Shown here one piece after another: positions 24,301-31,404 of a stretch of DNA of 64,000 bases; position 1 is the stretch's first letter, and every line of letters starts with the position of its first letter. The position numbers and the translations under genes were made by a program. The DNA comes from Liopterus haemorrhoidalis (Eukaryota > Arthropoda > Insecta > Coleoptera > Dytiscidae). Location: the NCBI GenBank assembly GCA_963971575.1, contig OZ020618.1, positions 2,048,501 through 2,112,500 of the forward strand, written 5' to 3'. The notes beneath the pieces are model-generated. The model did no database searches and was not told where the DNA came from. It saw only the letters and a program-made list of their open reading frames with translations.

Positions 24301-25110
24301 ACTCGGGCAAGCTTTATCTGCAGAAAAGATCACTCCCGAATGTACTCGAGCGAAAATAAATACGATGGTATGTGGAAGCGAGACAAAAAACAGCTACGAT
24401 AATTCAAACGAGGTACGAGAGAAAATTAATATTTTTTTATGAATTTCTTTTATTTCTCGACCCACACTATACACCATAATATCAACTTTCAATCCCATTT
24501 TGGGCCCGAAATGGCTTTTATGAAGGATATATATGTTCAGTAAATAAAATTCATTCGTAAAAAAATGTTTTTTTCCATTTTTTAATTTTTTAATGATTAC
24601 TGAAGGGGTTAAAAAATTGTAGATAACACTTTTTAGGGATACATCACAAGGGGGATGAAAGGGTTATTTTTGGCGTATCTTTTGGCAGAACATCGTTCCA
24701 AAAAGGCTTAATTTCACCTATATGCTCTGTTCAAAATCAAGAAATAGTATTCATGCAACGTTCACGTGATGATTTTGTGGAATACTCATCATTCGTTGGC
24801 TGTTGAGCATTTTGTAACAGCCAATAGGGTTGCGAATTAATATTACAAGCGATTTTATTACTATTTCTGCATTTTGAACCGAGTATAAATGGTTTAAATA
24901 TGGAAAGTGTGTTTTAGTCAGCATTAGATCATGCTTTAAAGGTGTTTTTATGGTAAAATTTTGATTGTTTATATTTAATAAGTGTGTTCTTACCTCGAGT
25001 CTAGAAAGTGCGCTTAGGTCAGCACTGTATTCAATGCTGACGTCAGCAGTGCCACCCCCTGACGAGCGATAAACATATTTCGACGTCTTAGCAACTGTTG
25101 AAGATGACAT
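739..25110 (-). CDS. Prm: Paramyosin, 5' part of gene (residues 1-222), five exons
   Basis: Paramyosin is the coiled-coil rod protein in the core of invertebrate muscle thick filaments. Five minus-strand exons join in frame: 25110-24994 (39 codons), 16711-16655 (19), 13759-13673 (29), 10387-10221 (167 nt, ends two bases into a codon) and 976-739 (238 nt). All have AG acceptors and GT donors. The product begins [20 protein letters not shown], a serine-rich non-helical head, then from about residue 38 becomes continuous charged heptad coiled coil (for example [20 protein letters not shown] in exon 5). I recognise this order from insect paramyosin. The known protein is near 880 residues, so about three quarters lies left of the window. 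Introns of 8282, 2895, 3285 and 9244 bp are swollen by mobile elements. No frameshift or stop was seen. The miniparamyosin isoform known in flies starts from a downstream promoter and would not be visible here. Confidence 0.93.
1359..1574. mobile_element. Nested Tourist/Harbinger-like MITE
   Basis: 216 bp with inverted ends TGACGCGTCTACATTGAGGC and GCCTCGATGTAGACGCGCCA, flanked by TTA duplications (1356-1358, 1575-1577). Copy 2 of the host element shows the empty site. Confidence 0.8.
1676..2040. mobile_element. Nested hAT-like MITE
   Basis: 365 bp with ends CAGGGATTCTTAACC and GGTTAAGAACCCCTG, flanked by the perfect 8-bp duplication ACCTAGAG (1668-1675, 2041-2048). Length of duplication and CAGGG ends are typical of hAT elements. 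Confidence 0.88.
2165..2297 (-). mobile_element. tRNA-derived SINE, copy 1
   Basis: On the minus strand an A box TAGCGTAGTGG (2286-2276) and a slightly mutated B box GGTTCGAATAC (2243-2233) lie at tRNA-like spacing. The body matches the SINE at 9039-9184. Confidence 0.75.
2298..2921. other. Intron 5 spacer
   Basis: AT-rich paramyosin intron. I see no gene or clear repeat structure. Confidence 0.5.
2922..3324. mobile_element. hAT-like MITE with a second hAT-like MITE inside
   Basis: Outer ends GTGGTTTTCAACC and GGTGATACGC-type repeats close with GTTGAGAACCACTG at 3324. The inner element 2974-3158 runs from CAGTGGTTCTCAAAC to GTTTGGGAATCGCTG and is rich in GGCGCCC. The right flank of the outer copy is ACCTAGAG; the left flank is partly lost. 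Confidence 0.65.
3480..4215 (+). mobile_element. Diverged copy of the 1.1-kb TIR family
   Basis: Shares the internal run (GGGTATTAAATGAAAG, later ATACCTACAAAAACCTGA) and the terminal CATGTGAGATTTCACACA hairpin region with the copies at 17701 and 55571. It is older and more decayed. Confidence 0.6.
4231..4371 (+). mobile_element. 3' end of an RTE-like non-LTR retrotransposon
   Basis: Encodes a fragment reading [20 protein letters not shown] and ends in a GAA trinucleotide tail. The same sequence in the opposite orientation ends the element at 58290. Only the last about 45 codons remain. Confidence 0.65.
4372..5414. other. Intron 5 spacer
   Basis: AT-rich, no supported gene. It contains loosely repeated phrases such as ACATTCTAAGGTGTAAAA, suggesting an old decayed tandem repeat between about 4370 and 4710. 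Confidence 0.45.
5415..5780. mobile_element. 366-bp foldback element
   Basis: Near-perfect long inverted repeat. AATTATAGGCATGCGATTCG at the left mirrors CGAATCGCATGCCTATAATT at the right, and the match continues inward through CAAAGGGCTCAAACGGTCAC and beyond. The transcript would fold into one long hairpin. The ends are themselves TA-rich, so the target duplication is ambiguous. Confidence 0.75.
5968..6632 (+). mobile_element. TIR family with internal CCGT/CTGT array, copy 1
   Basis: Terminal ACCGACCGCCA (5968-5978) mirrors TGGCGGTCGGT (6622-6632). A tetranucleotide array of CCGT/CTGT fills about 6096-6186. Related copies: 26076-26534, partial 34370-34692, and reverse 61890-62044. No intact coding region; the array translates to a meaningless Thr/Asp/Gly run. 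Confidence 0.7.
6633..7329. other. Intron 4/5 spacer
   Basis: AT-rich paramyosin intron 4 sequence without a recognisable gene. Confidence 0.5.
7330..7994 (+). mobile_element. Mariner fossil, internally deleted
   Basis: The N-terminal DNA-binding part is readable at 7395-7690 (motifs [47 protein letters not shown]). The sequence then jumps to the C-terminal part ([10 protein letters not shown], then [10 protein letters not shown] after a frameshift, and [12 protein letters not shown]). The catalytic centre between them is gone. A TIR-like GGTGCATCTTATGGTCCG closes the copy near 7994. Confidence 0.8.
7995..8997. other. Intron 4 spacer
   Basis: No supported gene. GGTGCGCCTTATCGTCTG at 8331 resembles the mariner end at 7967. 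An 88-codon open frame at 8537-8803 has no feature I recognise and is probably chance. Confidence 0.45.
9039..9184 (-). mobile_element. tRNA-derived SINE, copy 2
   Basis: Perfect A box TAGCGTAGTGG (9170-9160) and B box GGTTCGAATCC (9127-9117) on the minus strand, then a body and a poly(A) tail. ACCAAGTT is duplicated at 9031-9038 and 9187-9194, so this is a real retroposed insertion. Confidence 0.88.
9252..9275. repeat. AT dinucleotide microsatellite
   Basis: Alternating TATATA run within the 3' UTR of the retrotransposon. Confidence 0.8.
10221..10387 (-). CDS. Prm: Paramyosin coding exon 4
   Basis: A 167-nt exon starting [20 protein letters not shown] and ending TKAKS plus two bases (AG) of a split arginine codon. 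Acceptor TTTTTTCAG precedes 10387 and donor GTAATT follows 10221. The split codon is completed by the first base of exon 5, which confirms the junction. Confidence 0.92.
10560..10690. other. Two G-tracts in intron 3/4 flank
   Basis: Runs of nine and ten G at about 10593 and 10669 in otherwise AT-rich DNA. They may mark decayed transposon ends of the kind seen at 16980. Confidence 0.4.
10743..11039. mobile_element. hAT-like MITE with nested hAT end
   Basis: 297 bp, from CAGTGTTTCCCAACC to GGTTGGGAAACGCTG, with perfect 8-bp duplication ATCTAACG (10735-10742, 11040-11047). A second left end CAGTGTTTCTCAAACT begins at 10815 inside it. Confidence 0.88.
11185..11439. mobile_element. Harbinger-like MITE, copy 2 (uninterrupted)
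   Basis: 255 bp with long inverted ends (GGCCTAGTCTTTCCACCTTC on the left) and TAA on both sides (11182-11184, 11440-11442). It is the empty-site reference for the nested copy at 1228. Confidence 0.85.
11897..13120. mobile_element. hAT-like MITE split by a non-LTR retrotransposon
   Basis: Ends CAGCGTTTCTCAAACTG and CAGTTTGAGAAACACTG with perfect 8-bp duplication AACTATAG (11889-11896, 13121-13128). Nearly all of the interior is the retrotransposon at 11937-13012. Confidence 0.88.
11937..13012 (-). mobile_element. 5'-truncated non-LTR retrotransposon with YADD reverse transcriptase
   Basis: The minus strand encodes [20 protein letters not shown] and the catalytic YADD ([10 protein letters not shown]), then thumb-region motifs ([19 protein letters not shown]). 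Decayed C-terminal coding and a 3' tail of AAT repeats end near 11937. Several stops and frameshifts occur past 12478, so it is dead. Confidence 0.85.
13190..13672. other. Intron 3 spacer with AAT repeat
   Basis: Short ATA trinucleotide run near 13195-13210, then AT-rich DNA up to exon 3. Nothing else seen. Confidence 0.5.
13673..13759 (-). CDS. Prm: Paramyosin coding exon 3
   Basis: An 87-nt exon encoding [20 protein letters not shown] followed by EAEGGAESA. Acceptor TTTAG precedes 13759 and donor GTAAGTAC follows 13673. Phase 0 at both ends. Confidence 0.93.
14080..14182. mobile_element. Small inverted-repeat element
   Basis: TTTACATTATAC on the left mirrors GTATAATGTAGAAC on the right over about 90 bp. 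The ends resemble those of the element at 51211-51752. Confidence 0.4.
14205..14700 (+). mobile_element. DDE transposase fossil (Tc/mariner-like)
   Basis: Readable pieces are YFQQDETP near 14270 (the FQQD motif before the second acidic residue of Tc/mariner-type transposases) and, in another frame, [20 protein letters not shown] near 14405-14465, typical of their C-terminal part. The block [16 protein letters not shown] at about 14510-14556 continues it. Stops and shifts break the frame, and the region between the two pieces is shortened. Confidence 0.6.
14997..15403. mobile_element. MITE family A, copy 2
   Basis: About 407 bp with ends CAGTCTGTTCCAAACGG and CCGTTTGGAACAGACTT and TA on each side. 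Internally close to copy 1. Confidence 0.75.
15433..15617. mobile_element. Short MITE, family with TGTAATACG ends, copy 1
   Basis: About 185 bp. ATCCGTCTTAATTTGTAATACG mirrors CGTATTACAAAATGAGACAG. A reverse copy is at 51034-51209. Confidence 0.65.
15618..16654. other. Intron 2 spacer
   Basis: AT-rich DNA before exon 2 on the minus strand. No gene or repeat recognised. Confidence 0.5.
16655..16711 (-). CDS. Prm: Paramyosin coding exon 2
   Basis: A 57-nt exon encoding [19 protein letters not shown]. Acceptor TTTTTTCAG precedes 16711 and donor GTAAGT follows 16655. Both boundaries are phase 0. It is too short to stand out as an ORF; it was found by continuity with exon 1 and by the conserved start of the paramyosin rod. 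Confidence 0.93.
16965..18956. mobile_element. hAT-like element carrying a nested 1.1-kb TIR element
   Basis: Ends CAGTGGCGCAG and CTGCACCACTG with perfect 8-bp duplication GTTCCACG (16957-16964, 18957-18964). A ten-G run lies just inside the left end. No transposase is readable; 17701-18771 is a separate insertion. Confidence 0.85.
17701..18771 (+). mobile_element. 1.1-kb TIR family, copy 1, with tRNA-like block
   Basis: Inverted ends: AGGGTTTTGTAGGTAT at left, ATACCTGCAAAACCCT near the right, then the palindrome region TGTGTGAATATTCACAC and CTTCACATCAATTTTTT. A CTGT array sits at 17753-17779. A tRNA-like block has A box TGGTCTAGTGG (18265-18275) and B box GATCGAACC (18319-18327). It is nearly identical to 55571-56648. 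No ORF. Confidence 0.8.
18957..19446. other. Intron 1 spacer
   Basis: AT-rich paramyosin intron 1. No feature recognised. Confidence 0.5.
19447..19614. mobile_element. MITE family A, short inverted copy
   Basis: GTAGGCGGAACTAGATTTTA at the left and CCGCATAAACATTTAGAATAG-type sequence at the right match the family A ends in reverse orientation, with a shortened middle. Confidence 0.55.
19640..21600 (+). repeat. Long repeat with internal imperfect tandem units and G-tracts, copy 1
   Basis: Starts with a CTGT run and GTCCAAGACGCAAAAACAGC, then units of roughly 120-150 bp recur, each with GGAGTTA, a G-run, AAAATATC and a GACAAAAATTGTTTATAAT-type phrase. G-runs of 7-11 near 20870, 21000 and 21371. 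Related to 23196-24110. No coding capacity; possibly a Helitron- or Maverick-type internal repeat, but I cannot assign it. Confidence 0.55.
21601..22954. other. Intron 1 spacer with poly(T)
   Basis: AT-rich DNA with a poly(T) run near 22807-22825 and an AAT run near 22663. No gene recognised. Confidence 0.5.
23196..24110 (+). repeat. Long repeat with internal tandem units, copy 2
   Basis: Begins with TGTCCGTCTGTCCAAGAT and runs through four imperfect units of about 120-150 bp with TTTGAGGAGTTA and ACAAAAATAGTTTATA-type phrases. Matches 19640-21600. Confidence 0.6.
24233..24608. mobile_element. TTAA-flanked MITE (piggyBac- or Kolobok-like) with subterminal palindromes
   Basis: 376 bp between TTAA tetranucleotides (24229-24232, 24609-24612). 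Inverted ends CCGCTTAAGGA and TACTGAAGGGG. Inside the left end lie three 16-bp palindromes about 45 bp apart: CCCGAGTATACTCGGG, CCCGAGATAACTCGGG and the decayed CCCGAATGTACTCGAG. Confidence 0.65.
24994..25110 (-). CDS. Prm: Paramyosin coding exon 1
   Basis: Start codon at 25110-25108. The exon encodes 39 residues ending SALSRLE and splices at CTCGAG|GTAAGA (donor GT at 24993-24992), phase 0. Reading on past the donor gives an open but non-homologous stretch, which is why a naive ORF overruns into the intron. It covers the non-helical head that in paramyosin precedes the rod. Confidence 0.93.
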
Positions 25111-25345
25111 TTTGCGTGTGTTGAATCCCTTTTATGAATATAACCGCACTTAAACACACACCGGTTGGAGATTCGTAACACTCGCGTGCAAGCGTCGCCT
25201 AAACTGTGGACGCTGTGTCGTTCGTATGATAGGGCGTCGAGACGTCGCTTTAGGTAATTCCACACACTTAAGTATAATACGCATGCGTTGTGACTTAATT
25301 CTAATAATGCGCATGAGTAAGTTAACTATGTTAAAATCTGGAAAT
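25111..25345 (-). promoter_or_regulatory. Prm: Paramyosin 5' leader or proximal promoter region
   Basis: The block just upstream of the paramyosin start codon is distinctly CpG- and GC-richer than the introns on either side. On the minus strand it holds a TATA-like TATTATACTT near 25275, a GCATGCG core near 25283 resembling NRF1-type sites, and a possible acceptor CATTTCCAG near 25343. It is either a second start region or the 3' part of a spliced leader. The sequence alone does not decide. Confidence 0.45.
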
Positions 25346-25521
25346 GTATTTTTTAATTTGTTTTATAAATTATTATTGTTTTTTAGTGTTTAAGGTTTAA
25401 AAATGTATTTAACGACTCATTGTTTTGGAATTTTTTAGCTGATTGGTCTTTTTTTAGAGTATATATGGTATGTTTTTGAAGTTTGAACTTTGAGGCTTTA
25501 GAAAAACATCTTGCAATTTTT

Positions 25522-25531
25522 CTAAAAATAA
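25522..25531. promoter_or_regulatory. MEF2-type site upstream of paramyosin
   Basis: CTAAAAATAA matches the MEF2 consensus YTA(A/T)4TAR exactly. It lies about 410 bp upstream of the paramyosin start codon. MEF2 is the standard activator of insect muscle structural genes. Chance matches are common in AT-rich DNA. Confidence 0.4.
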
Positions 25532-25744
25532 ATTCTACGATATTTTTGGATTGAAACTACCGAATTCTTTAGTTTTTAGTCAGTTATTGTTACAATATTT
25601 TTATAACGCATAAGTTAAGAATTCTACAACACCTCACAATTTATTACCGGTTAATACCGTCCGCAATTTACCGGTGTTTTGGTGTTTTGTTACTGGGGCA
25701 CCGGTATTGATACTGAAATTTTAGCAAAACATTTTTTAAATTTT

Positions 25745-25970
25745 AATCTGGCTTTATATATAAAATATTTGTTTGTTTGTTTGTTTATCCTTTATGCAAA
25801 GCCAAACTGATGGACATATTTTCATAAAATTTAGTACAGGTGGGTAAAATTATCCGAGAATGGTTTTAGTGAGGGTTCCAACTTCGTCAATGTCCCCCTA
25901 AGGGGCGTTATGGGGGGAAACCATAATTTTTCACTCTCCAGTTGATTGCGTAGGCTAAACCTTAAGAGAT
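25745..25970 (+). mobile_element. Repeat with GTTT array, copy 1
   Basis: TATATATAAAATATTTGTTT followed by GTTT repeats and then CCCCCTAAGGGGCGTTATGG. The same module is reversed at 34690-34880. Ends not defined. Confidence 0.55.
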
Positions 25971-26075
25971 ATATCGATTTAATGTAGACAAAAAATTAGA
26001 TCTTAACTAGTATATTATAAATTTGTGATTATTAAGTAAGCATCAGATATAAATTTTCCCAAGATGTGTATTTTT

Positions 26076-26534
26076 ACCGACCGCCAACATATATAAGGAA
26101 GGTATTGTGATCATACCGATTTTGACGTTTCGAGATTTCGATGGATCTCCACGAATTGTGGTCCCTACATAAGGTTTTGACTATTTTTAGCATGATGTCT
26201 GTCGGTATATCTGTATGTCTGTCTGTCTGTCTATCTGTCGGTCCGTGTACACGTGCAAAGCAATTTCGGCTAGAAGGATTTTTATGAAACTTCATATTTA
26301 AGCTTTTGACATCAATGGCACGAGTTGATCAACTTTCGGTAAAAATCGGTTAACTAGATATGGGAGTTAACTCGTGTCGGTTTTAAGATTTCTGTGAATA
26401 TTTCAAAACAGAAATATTTCGAAAAAATGTATTTAACAAAACTTTCTATAAAAGCAATAAATAACAACTTTTATTTGAGACATTTTTTAATAAACCAGCA
26501 TAAATTAAACAAGTACTTTGTGATGGAGGTCGGT
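26076..26534 (+). mobile_element. TIR family with internal CTGT array, copy 2
   Basis: ACCGACCGCCA at the left and TGGAGGTCGGT at the right; interior matches 5968-6632 with a shorter tetranucleotide array (about 26213-26245). Confidence 0.7.
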
Positions 26535-26652
26535 CCTGTGGTGTCCACAGCTGATTTTTTTATTTATTATAAACAACAATCAACAATTCCGTGAAAGATT
26601 GGTAAATATTGGAAAATAGATGGTAGATGAATACAAAACATATTAATAAAAA

Positions 26653-26702
26653 TTTATGTAAAGTGTGAATTTTCACACATTTCAGGGGTTGTAGGTATTT
26701 AA
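26653..26702 (-). mobile_element. Solo terminal hairpin of the 1.1-kb TIR family
   Basis: AAGTGTGAATTTTCACACAT and a GGTTGTAGGTATTTAAT phrase match the right end of the 1.1-kb family without its body. Confidence 0.55.
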
Positions 26703-27419
26703 TATAAGATCGTTTAAGTGTAAGAAACCTACAGAATGCTAGAGGTCTTAGATTATTTTTTTGATAAAAAGTTTTTTGATTATCATTTTTATTCGTTATT
26801 TGAGTACTAAGAGCTTCCATTTAATTTTTTTAAATTAAATTTAAAAAAATAAGAAAATTTCATCATAATAAAATTTAAATTAAAAATTCCTAGCGATTTT
26901 TTCTGCATTTGCTTCGTATTTAGGTCTTCATTAAATTAATAAGAAAACTACTGATAACTGGCTTATTTTTTTTCAATTTTACTAACGTGTTTCTTATTAT
27001 TAACAAAGTGTTATTTGATTTATAAGTATTTCAGTTCTAAAAATTATTTATTCTTGTTTAATATTTTAAAAAGCTGAAAAAGCCCGTGCTCACTATAAAG
27101 AAGTAGTGAAAAGTATTTAGTGAAAACTATTAGGTAGTGAAGACTACGACCCGGTGAGATTACTGTGGTACGTTTATTGGCTGAAGAAGAATATTTTAAA
27201 AACACCAAAACTAAACTAATTCAAACAATAGGTTGAATAATGGCGTATAACAGTAAACGATTCTCAGCTGTTAATTTTTTTTTTATTATATTTTTAATTT
27301 AAAAAAAAGAAATATACTACCTTTGGCATAAATACAAAAAATCCATAACAAAACCGTAATTTAGTAAAAAAAAAATTAGCATAACCGTAAACCATTAATT
27401 ATTTTTTTTTAACACAAAA
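26703..27419. other. AT-rich spacer between repeats
   Basis: No gene or repeat structure recognised. Confidence 0.5.
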
Positions 27420-28405
27420 ACTGCAATATTTAAATAAAAAACGCAATCTGATCAAAAATTCCTCTCGTACGTTTCCGGCTCAGATCAATGTACATTATCT
27501 ATCATTCTTTCAGATTTTTAGTAAAACCCCTTTGGTTTAAAAGGAGGCGAGACAAAAACTTTTTTAGCACATTTTTGTCTAAAATCATATTAAAAGAAAA
27601 GAATTAAAAAAAAACTATCTTCTCTTCCTTAATTTACGTCTTAAGAGCTTTCTTTTGATACCACACAATAAATTTAAAAAAATATATATTTTTTTACGAA
27701 ACAATAAAATCGATATTTTTCGAAAAACTGATCAAAAATTCCTGTTGAACTATTCCGGTTCCTATCAGTGTACATTATGGAGATTATTTTCAGATAAATC
27801 AACTCCTCTGGGAGATAGGGAGGGGGGGCAAAAGTTTTATGACATATTTTTGACAAAAAAACCATAAAAAAATAATTTTTCAAAAATAAAAATTTGCTTA
27901 TTGAAGCATTAAGTTTCATTTGGTATGCTTCTCAAAATTTATAAAAAAATATTTATTTTTCATTAATAACACATTTGTTTATATTTATCTCGGAATGCGA
28001 TTTTTGAACTCCTATTTTTCCTATATGTCAAATTTTAATTTTCTATTTTCAGCAGGTTGGCTACAATTTCTACCGAACAGACAGACAGACACATGAGTGA
28101 CATAAGGGTTATTTAGTGGTCATACCTACAAAACCCTAAAAGGTAAGTCAAGCTTCTTTGTGGCCCGAAAACGACGTTAAATCGAAGAATAATAACAAAA
28201 AAAAAGGTAAAACGAGACAGACAGACAGACACTTGAGAGAAATTATAAGGGTTTTTTGGTGGTCATACCTACAAAACCTTCGGAGCCCTAAAAGGGCGTT
28301 GGATCAAAGAGTAATGAGCAAAAAAGGAAAAACGAGACACACATAAGCGATGTTATAAGGGTTTTTGGTGGTCATACCTACAAAATCCTAAAAAGACGTA
28401 GGCTT
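27420..28405 (-). mobile_element. Reverse copies of the 1.1-kb TIR family, end repeated three times
   Basis: Interior segments appear at 27440-27620 and 27720-28140 in reverse. The terminal piece (array of GACA, then TAAGGGTT, then GGTCATACCTACAAAA) is repeated in tandem near 28075-28145, 28205-28295 and 28330-28400. The copies are rearranged. Confidence 0.6.
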
Positions 28406-28738
28406 CAAAATAAATAAAACTGTTTTATTGAATCGTTTAAATTATTTGTGTTCTGCTTCAATAATATTTTTCTAAATTTTTGGCAATGATTTCCACTTCC
28501 AATCACTTCCAATAATCCATAACACATTTCAAATCTTATACATTTTATTTCCCAAATATAACACACATAAACAAACCTCCACGCATGTCCAAAACACCCG
28601 AAAATCCCCGAAAATGTTGAACTATTGTATCTTCAACCCCGATAATTTCCGTAAATATCCGAAAGTGTTTTATCTTTGTAAAAGTGTTATATTTAACTTG
28701 AAATCGTTTGAAAGGTAGGTGTTTGTAGCTCTCAGGTT

Positions 28739-28770
28739 ACTGAGTGGGGGAAAACTAAAATCCTTTTATA
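28739..28770 (-). promoter_or_regulatory. Candidate promoter: TATA box and initiator, possibly for paramyosin
   Basis: On the minus strand TATAAAAGG (28770-28762) is followed by the arthropod initiator TCAGT (28743-28739), whose A at 28741 lies 29 bases downstream of the first T of the TATA box. This spacing suits a core promoter. The local DNA (28.75-28.86 kb) is more GC-rich than its surroundings. A possible donor AG|GTTTGT at 28577/28576 would close a 165-nt non-coding first exon. The next minus-strand gene start is paramyosin at 25110. The link to paramyosin is inference. Confidence 0.5.
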
Positions 28771-29118
28771 GCAACGGGCGTCGTGGATGTACGCTCGGCG
28801 TCGAGACGACACCTTGCTACCTTGCTCTTCTCTACCTGGGAACGCGGTTCATATTCGCATGGTTTTACACTTTAAACACCGATGCAACAAGAAATGTACA
28901 AAACATAATTTTACGAAAATTTAACTAATTACAATAAGTAATGAAACTAAACAAGAAACTGTTTAAAACACTCTTGTTTCAATGAGATTTCAATAACATT
29001 CAAGTAAAATTAATTTGCCGATTTTCAGTCATTTCCTTCACAGATATTTGCCTATTGTTACGGATGAGCAAACTAAATATCTAAAGAAATATATTTTCAG
29101 TATTCTGTTGACGTTCCA

Positions 29119-29570
29119 CAGGCTATTCCAAACGTTTAGGCGGAACTAAATGGGAATTTCGTTCTTTTAGGTTGTCAGAGAAGGGACCTTGCTTGGGTTA
29201 TTTCATGTTTGACGTTTGGTATGTGAAAATTAAAAATTCCCACAGTGAAACCATGGAAATAAATGACTTATGTCAAAAATAAAATACTTTTCTAGTTATT
29301 TTAATGACAAAAAATAAATAAATGGGAAATTTGTATTAAAAACACAAAAAATCAATATATAAAGAAAATGACATTTTAAAATGATATTAACCTTAACCAA
29401 AAAATGTTTATTGTTTGTATACTAATTTTTCATATTTCTTGAATATGCAATAGCTTCGTGCTAATTAATAAATGATTTATTTATTTATTTATTTATTTAT
29501 TTATGATTTACAAAGCTTAAACAAGACGACCACAAAGAACGATTCAAACGATGCAAGTAACTATGGTTTA
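29119..29570. mobile_element. MITE family A, copy 3, right end missing
   Basis: CAGGCTATTCCAAACG at the left. The interior matches copies 1 and 2. It is interrupted near 29415-29503 by unrelated DNA ending in an ATTT array (29469-29503), and it stops at CAAGTAACTATGG without the right TIR. Confidence 0.65.
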
Positions 29571-31160
29571 TTTCAAATTAGAAAAAAGTAGATAGCGCTG
29601 CGAACCGAGTACGATTTACACTGGACAAATACAGTATAGCAGGAAATTTAAAATAAGTTACAACTAGGGCATGGGCGTAGTAACTGGGCTAGCAAGTGTT
29701 TTTTTTTTAATATAAAAAAGGTTAATAAGATATTGAAATAAACAAGGCAGATAATACACTTACGTTATTTATACGACATAAATTCAGTTTAACGGGAAAT
29801 TTGAAAAAAAATATTAATTTTTAAAAATGATGTATTATATGTATATAAAAAGAGAGATTTAGCTAAAAGAGATTAAATAAACCAATAAAACAAACAATAT
29901 ATCTTCAAAGCTAAAGTTTCTTATTTAAATAATTATTGTAAATAAAAATTAAAAATATATGTATATATGAAAGTCTAAAAATTATATCAATAACTTCTTT
30001 GGGCACAATCAGCTGGGCTGTCTTTTGGCCTCACATTAGTCCTCTATCTTGATCTGTTAATTGTCAAGTGTCAAAAATTATTTATATGTCAGATAAACCT
30101 AAAAAATATATAACTGCGTAAAAATAAATTACATGGAGAATTTTATTCCATAAAATCTATGCCAAGAATATAAATAAAAGTCTAAAGGTGTAAATAATAA
30201 CAAAATATAAGAAAAAAAAATAGTCCAGATTTTAATGTATTGGATCTTGGATTTTTCAATTCTATACAATCCTTACAATATACAGCTGCACCGAATACAA
30301 TCGACGAACTGTTTAAATGCGTACAAAATACATTTAATGAATTAAACATACCCTTGATAATGATTTTCTAACATTGCAAACTTGTCCAAAGCAACCATGT
30401 TAGCAAAAGGAGGGAATTCCTATAAGATTCCGCACATTAATAAGGCAAAACTTCATCGTAAGGGACGATTACAAACAAAATCATGTTCCATACAAGAGAG
30501 ACAGCCACGTCCTTGTTAAATTAAAACTATTTGTATTAATCTTTCTTTTACTAGATATTTGTAACTATTTCATAAATAAAATCATTCTAATTAATTAAAA
30601 TTGGAAATATATATCATAATTTCGGACAATAAAAAAATTAAAAAGTATGCCATATTTTCGGAAGGAAGAAGTACTTACTAAATCCTGCCCTGTGTGAAAA
30701 TTCATTTGCTTCAATCATAAATTTTTTAAAATTCACATTTTGATATTTGTATATGTAAACTTAGTACTGAGAATAGCACAGTCGGCTATTCACCTGTATA
30801 TAACTTGGCTTACAATTTCCGGAAATAAATCTTGCACAGGTTATTCACCGGAACAAAAGAGGAATATACGACCAGCAAGTTTTATTGCACCACTTAGGGC
30901 AATAAATTGCACAAAAGATCTAATTTGGTAAACAAGAAGTTAAAACAAATATTGATAATAGTAGTATAGAAAACTAATTCGTATAGTAAAGGAGACTTTA
31001 GTTGACAGATGACGGTTAATTCAAGCATATGATTCAATGGGAGAGAACTATAGCAATAAAATTTCCATTTTTGAATAGAACCATATCATTTGTTCACAAA
31101 CAAAGCTAGAAATAGAGAAAGAGATTCAATTTGTTTCACTCATAGAGAAGGAAACACTAT
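29571..31160. other. Intergenic AT-rich region
   Basis: No supported gene. CCTCTATCTTGATCTGTTAA near 30042 resembles the RTE tail at 58360 and is a small decayed relic. Confidence 0.45.
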
Positions 31161-31164
31161 TAGC

Positions 31165-31375
31165 GACCGCCCAGAACTGAATGCGAATAACGACTTTTTT
31201 TTGTTCCCCAATGTCAAACAAAAAATGCATGGACAGAGATTTTCATCACTCCAAGAAGCTCTTAAAGCCTTCGAAAACCATGTTTTTGAGATTCAGAGTA
31301 GAAAAAATGTTTCGAGAATTGGTTTGAACGCATGCAAAAGTTTATAAATTCTAAAGGCGAATATTTTGAAAAGTA
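31165..31375 (+). mobile_element. Mariner fossil, C-terminal end
   Basis: NNDFFLFPNVKQKMHGQRFS is the conserved block around the last catalytic D of mariner transposases. After a frameshift the end WFERMQKFINSKGEYFEK is readable to a stop at 31373-31375. The N-terminal two thirds are missing. Confidence 0.78.
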
Positions 31376-31404
31376 ATAAAAGAGTTTGTTTCAAATTCTA
31401 AAAA

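Noticed and set aside
25014..25265. 83-codon frame across the paramyosin start
   Set aside because: Different frame from the paramyosin head; overlaps the 5' leader region.
28075..28405. CRISPR-like repeat-spacer pattern
   Set aside because: Three unequal transposon-end copies in a eukaryotic genome; no array.
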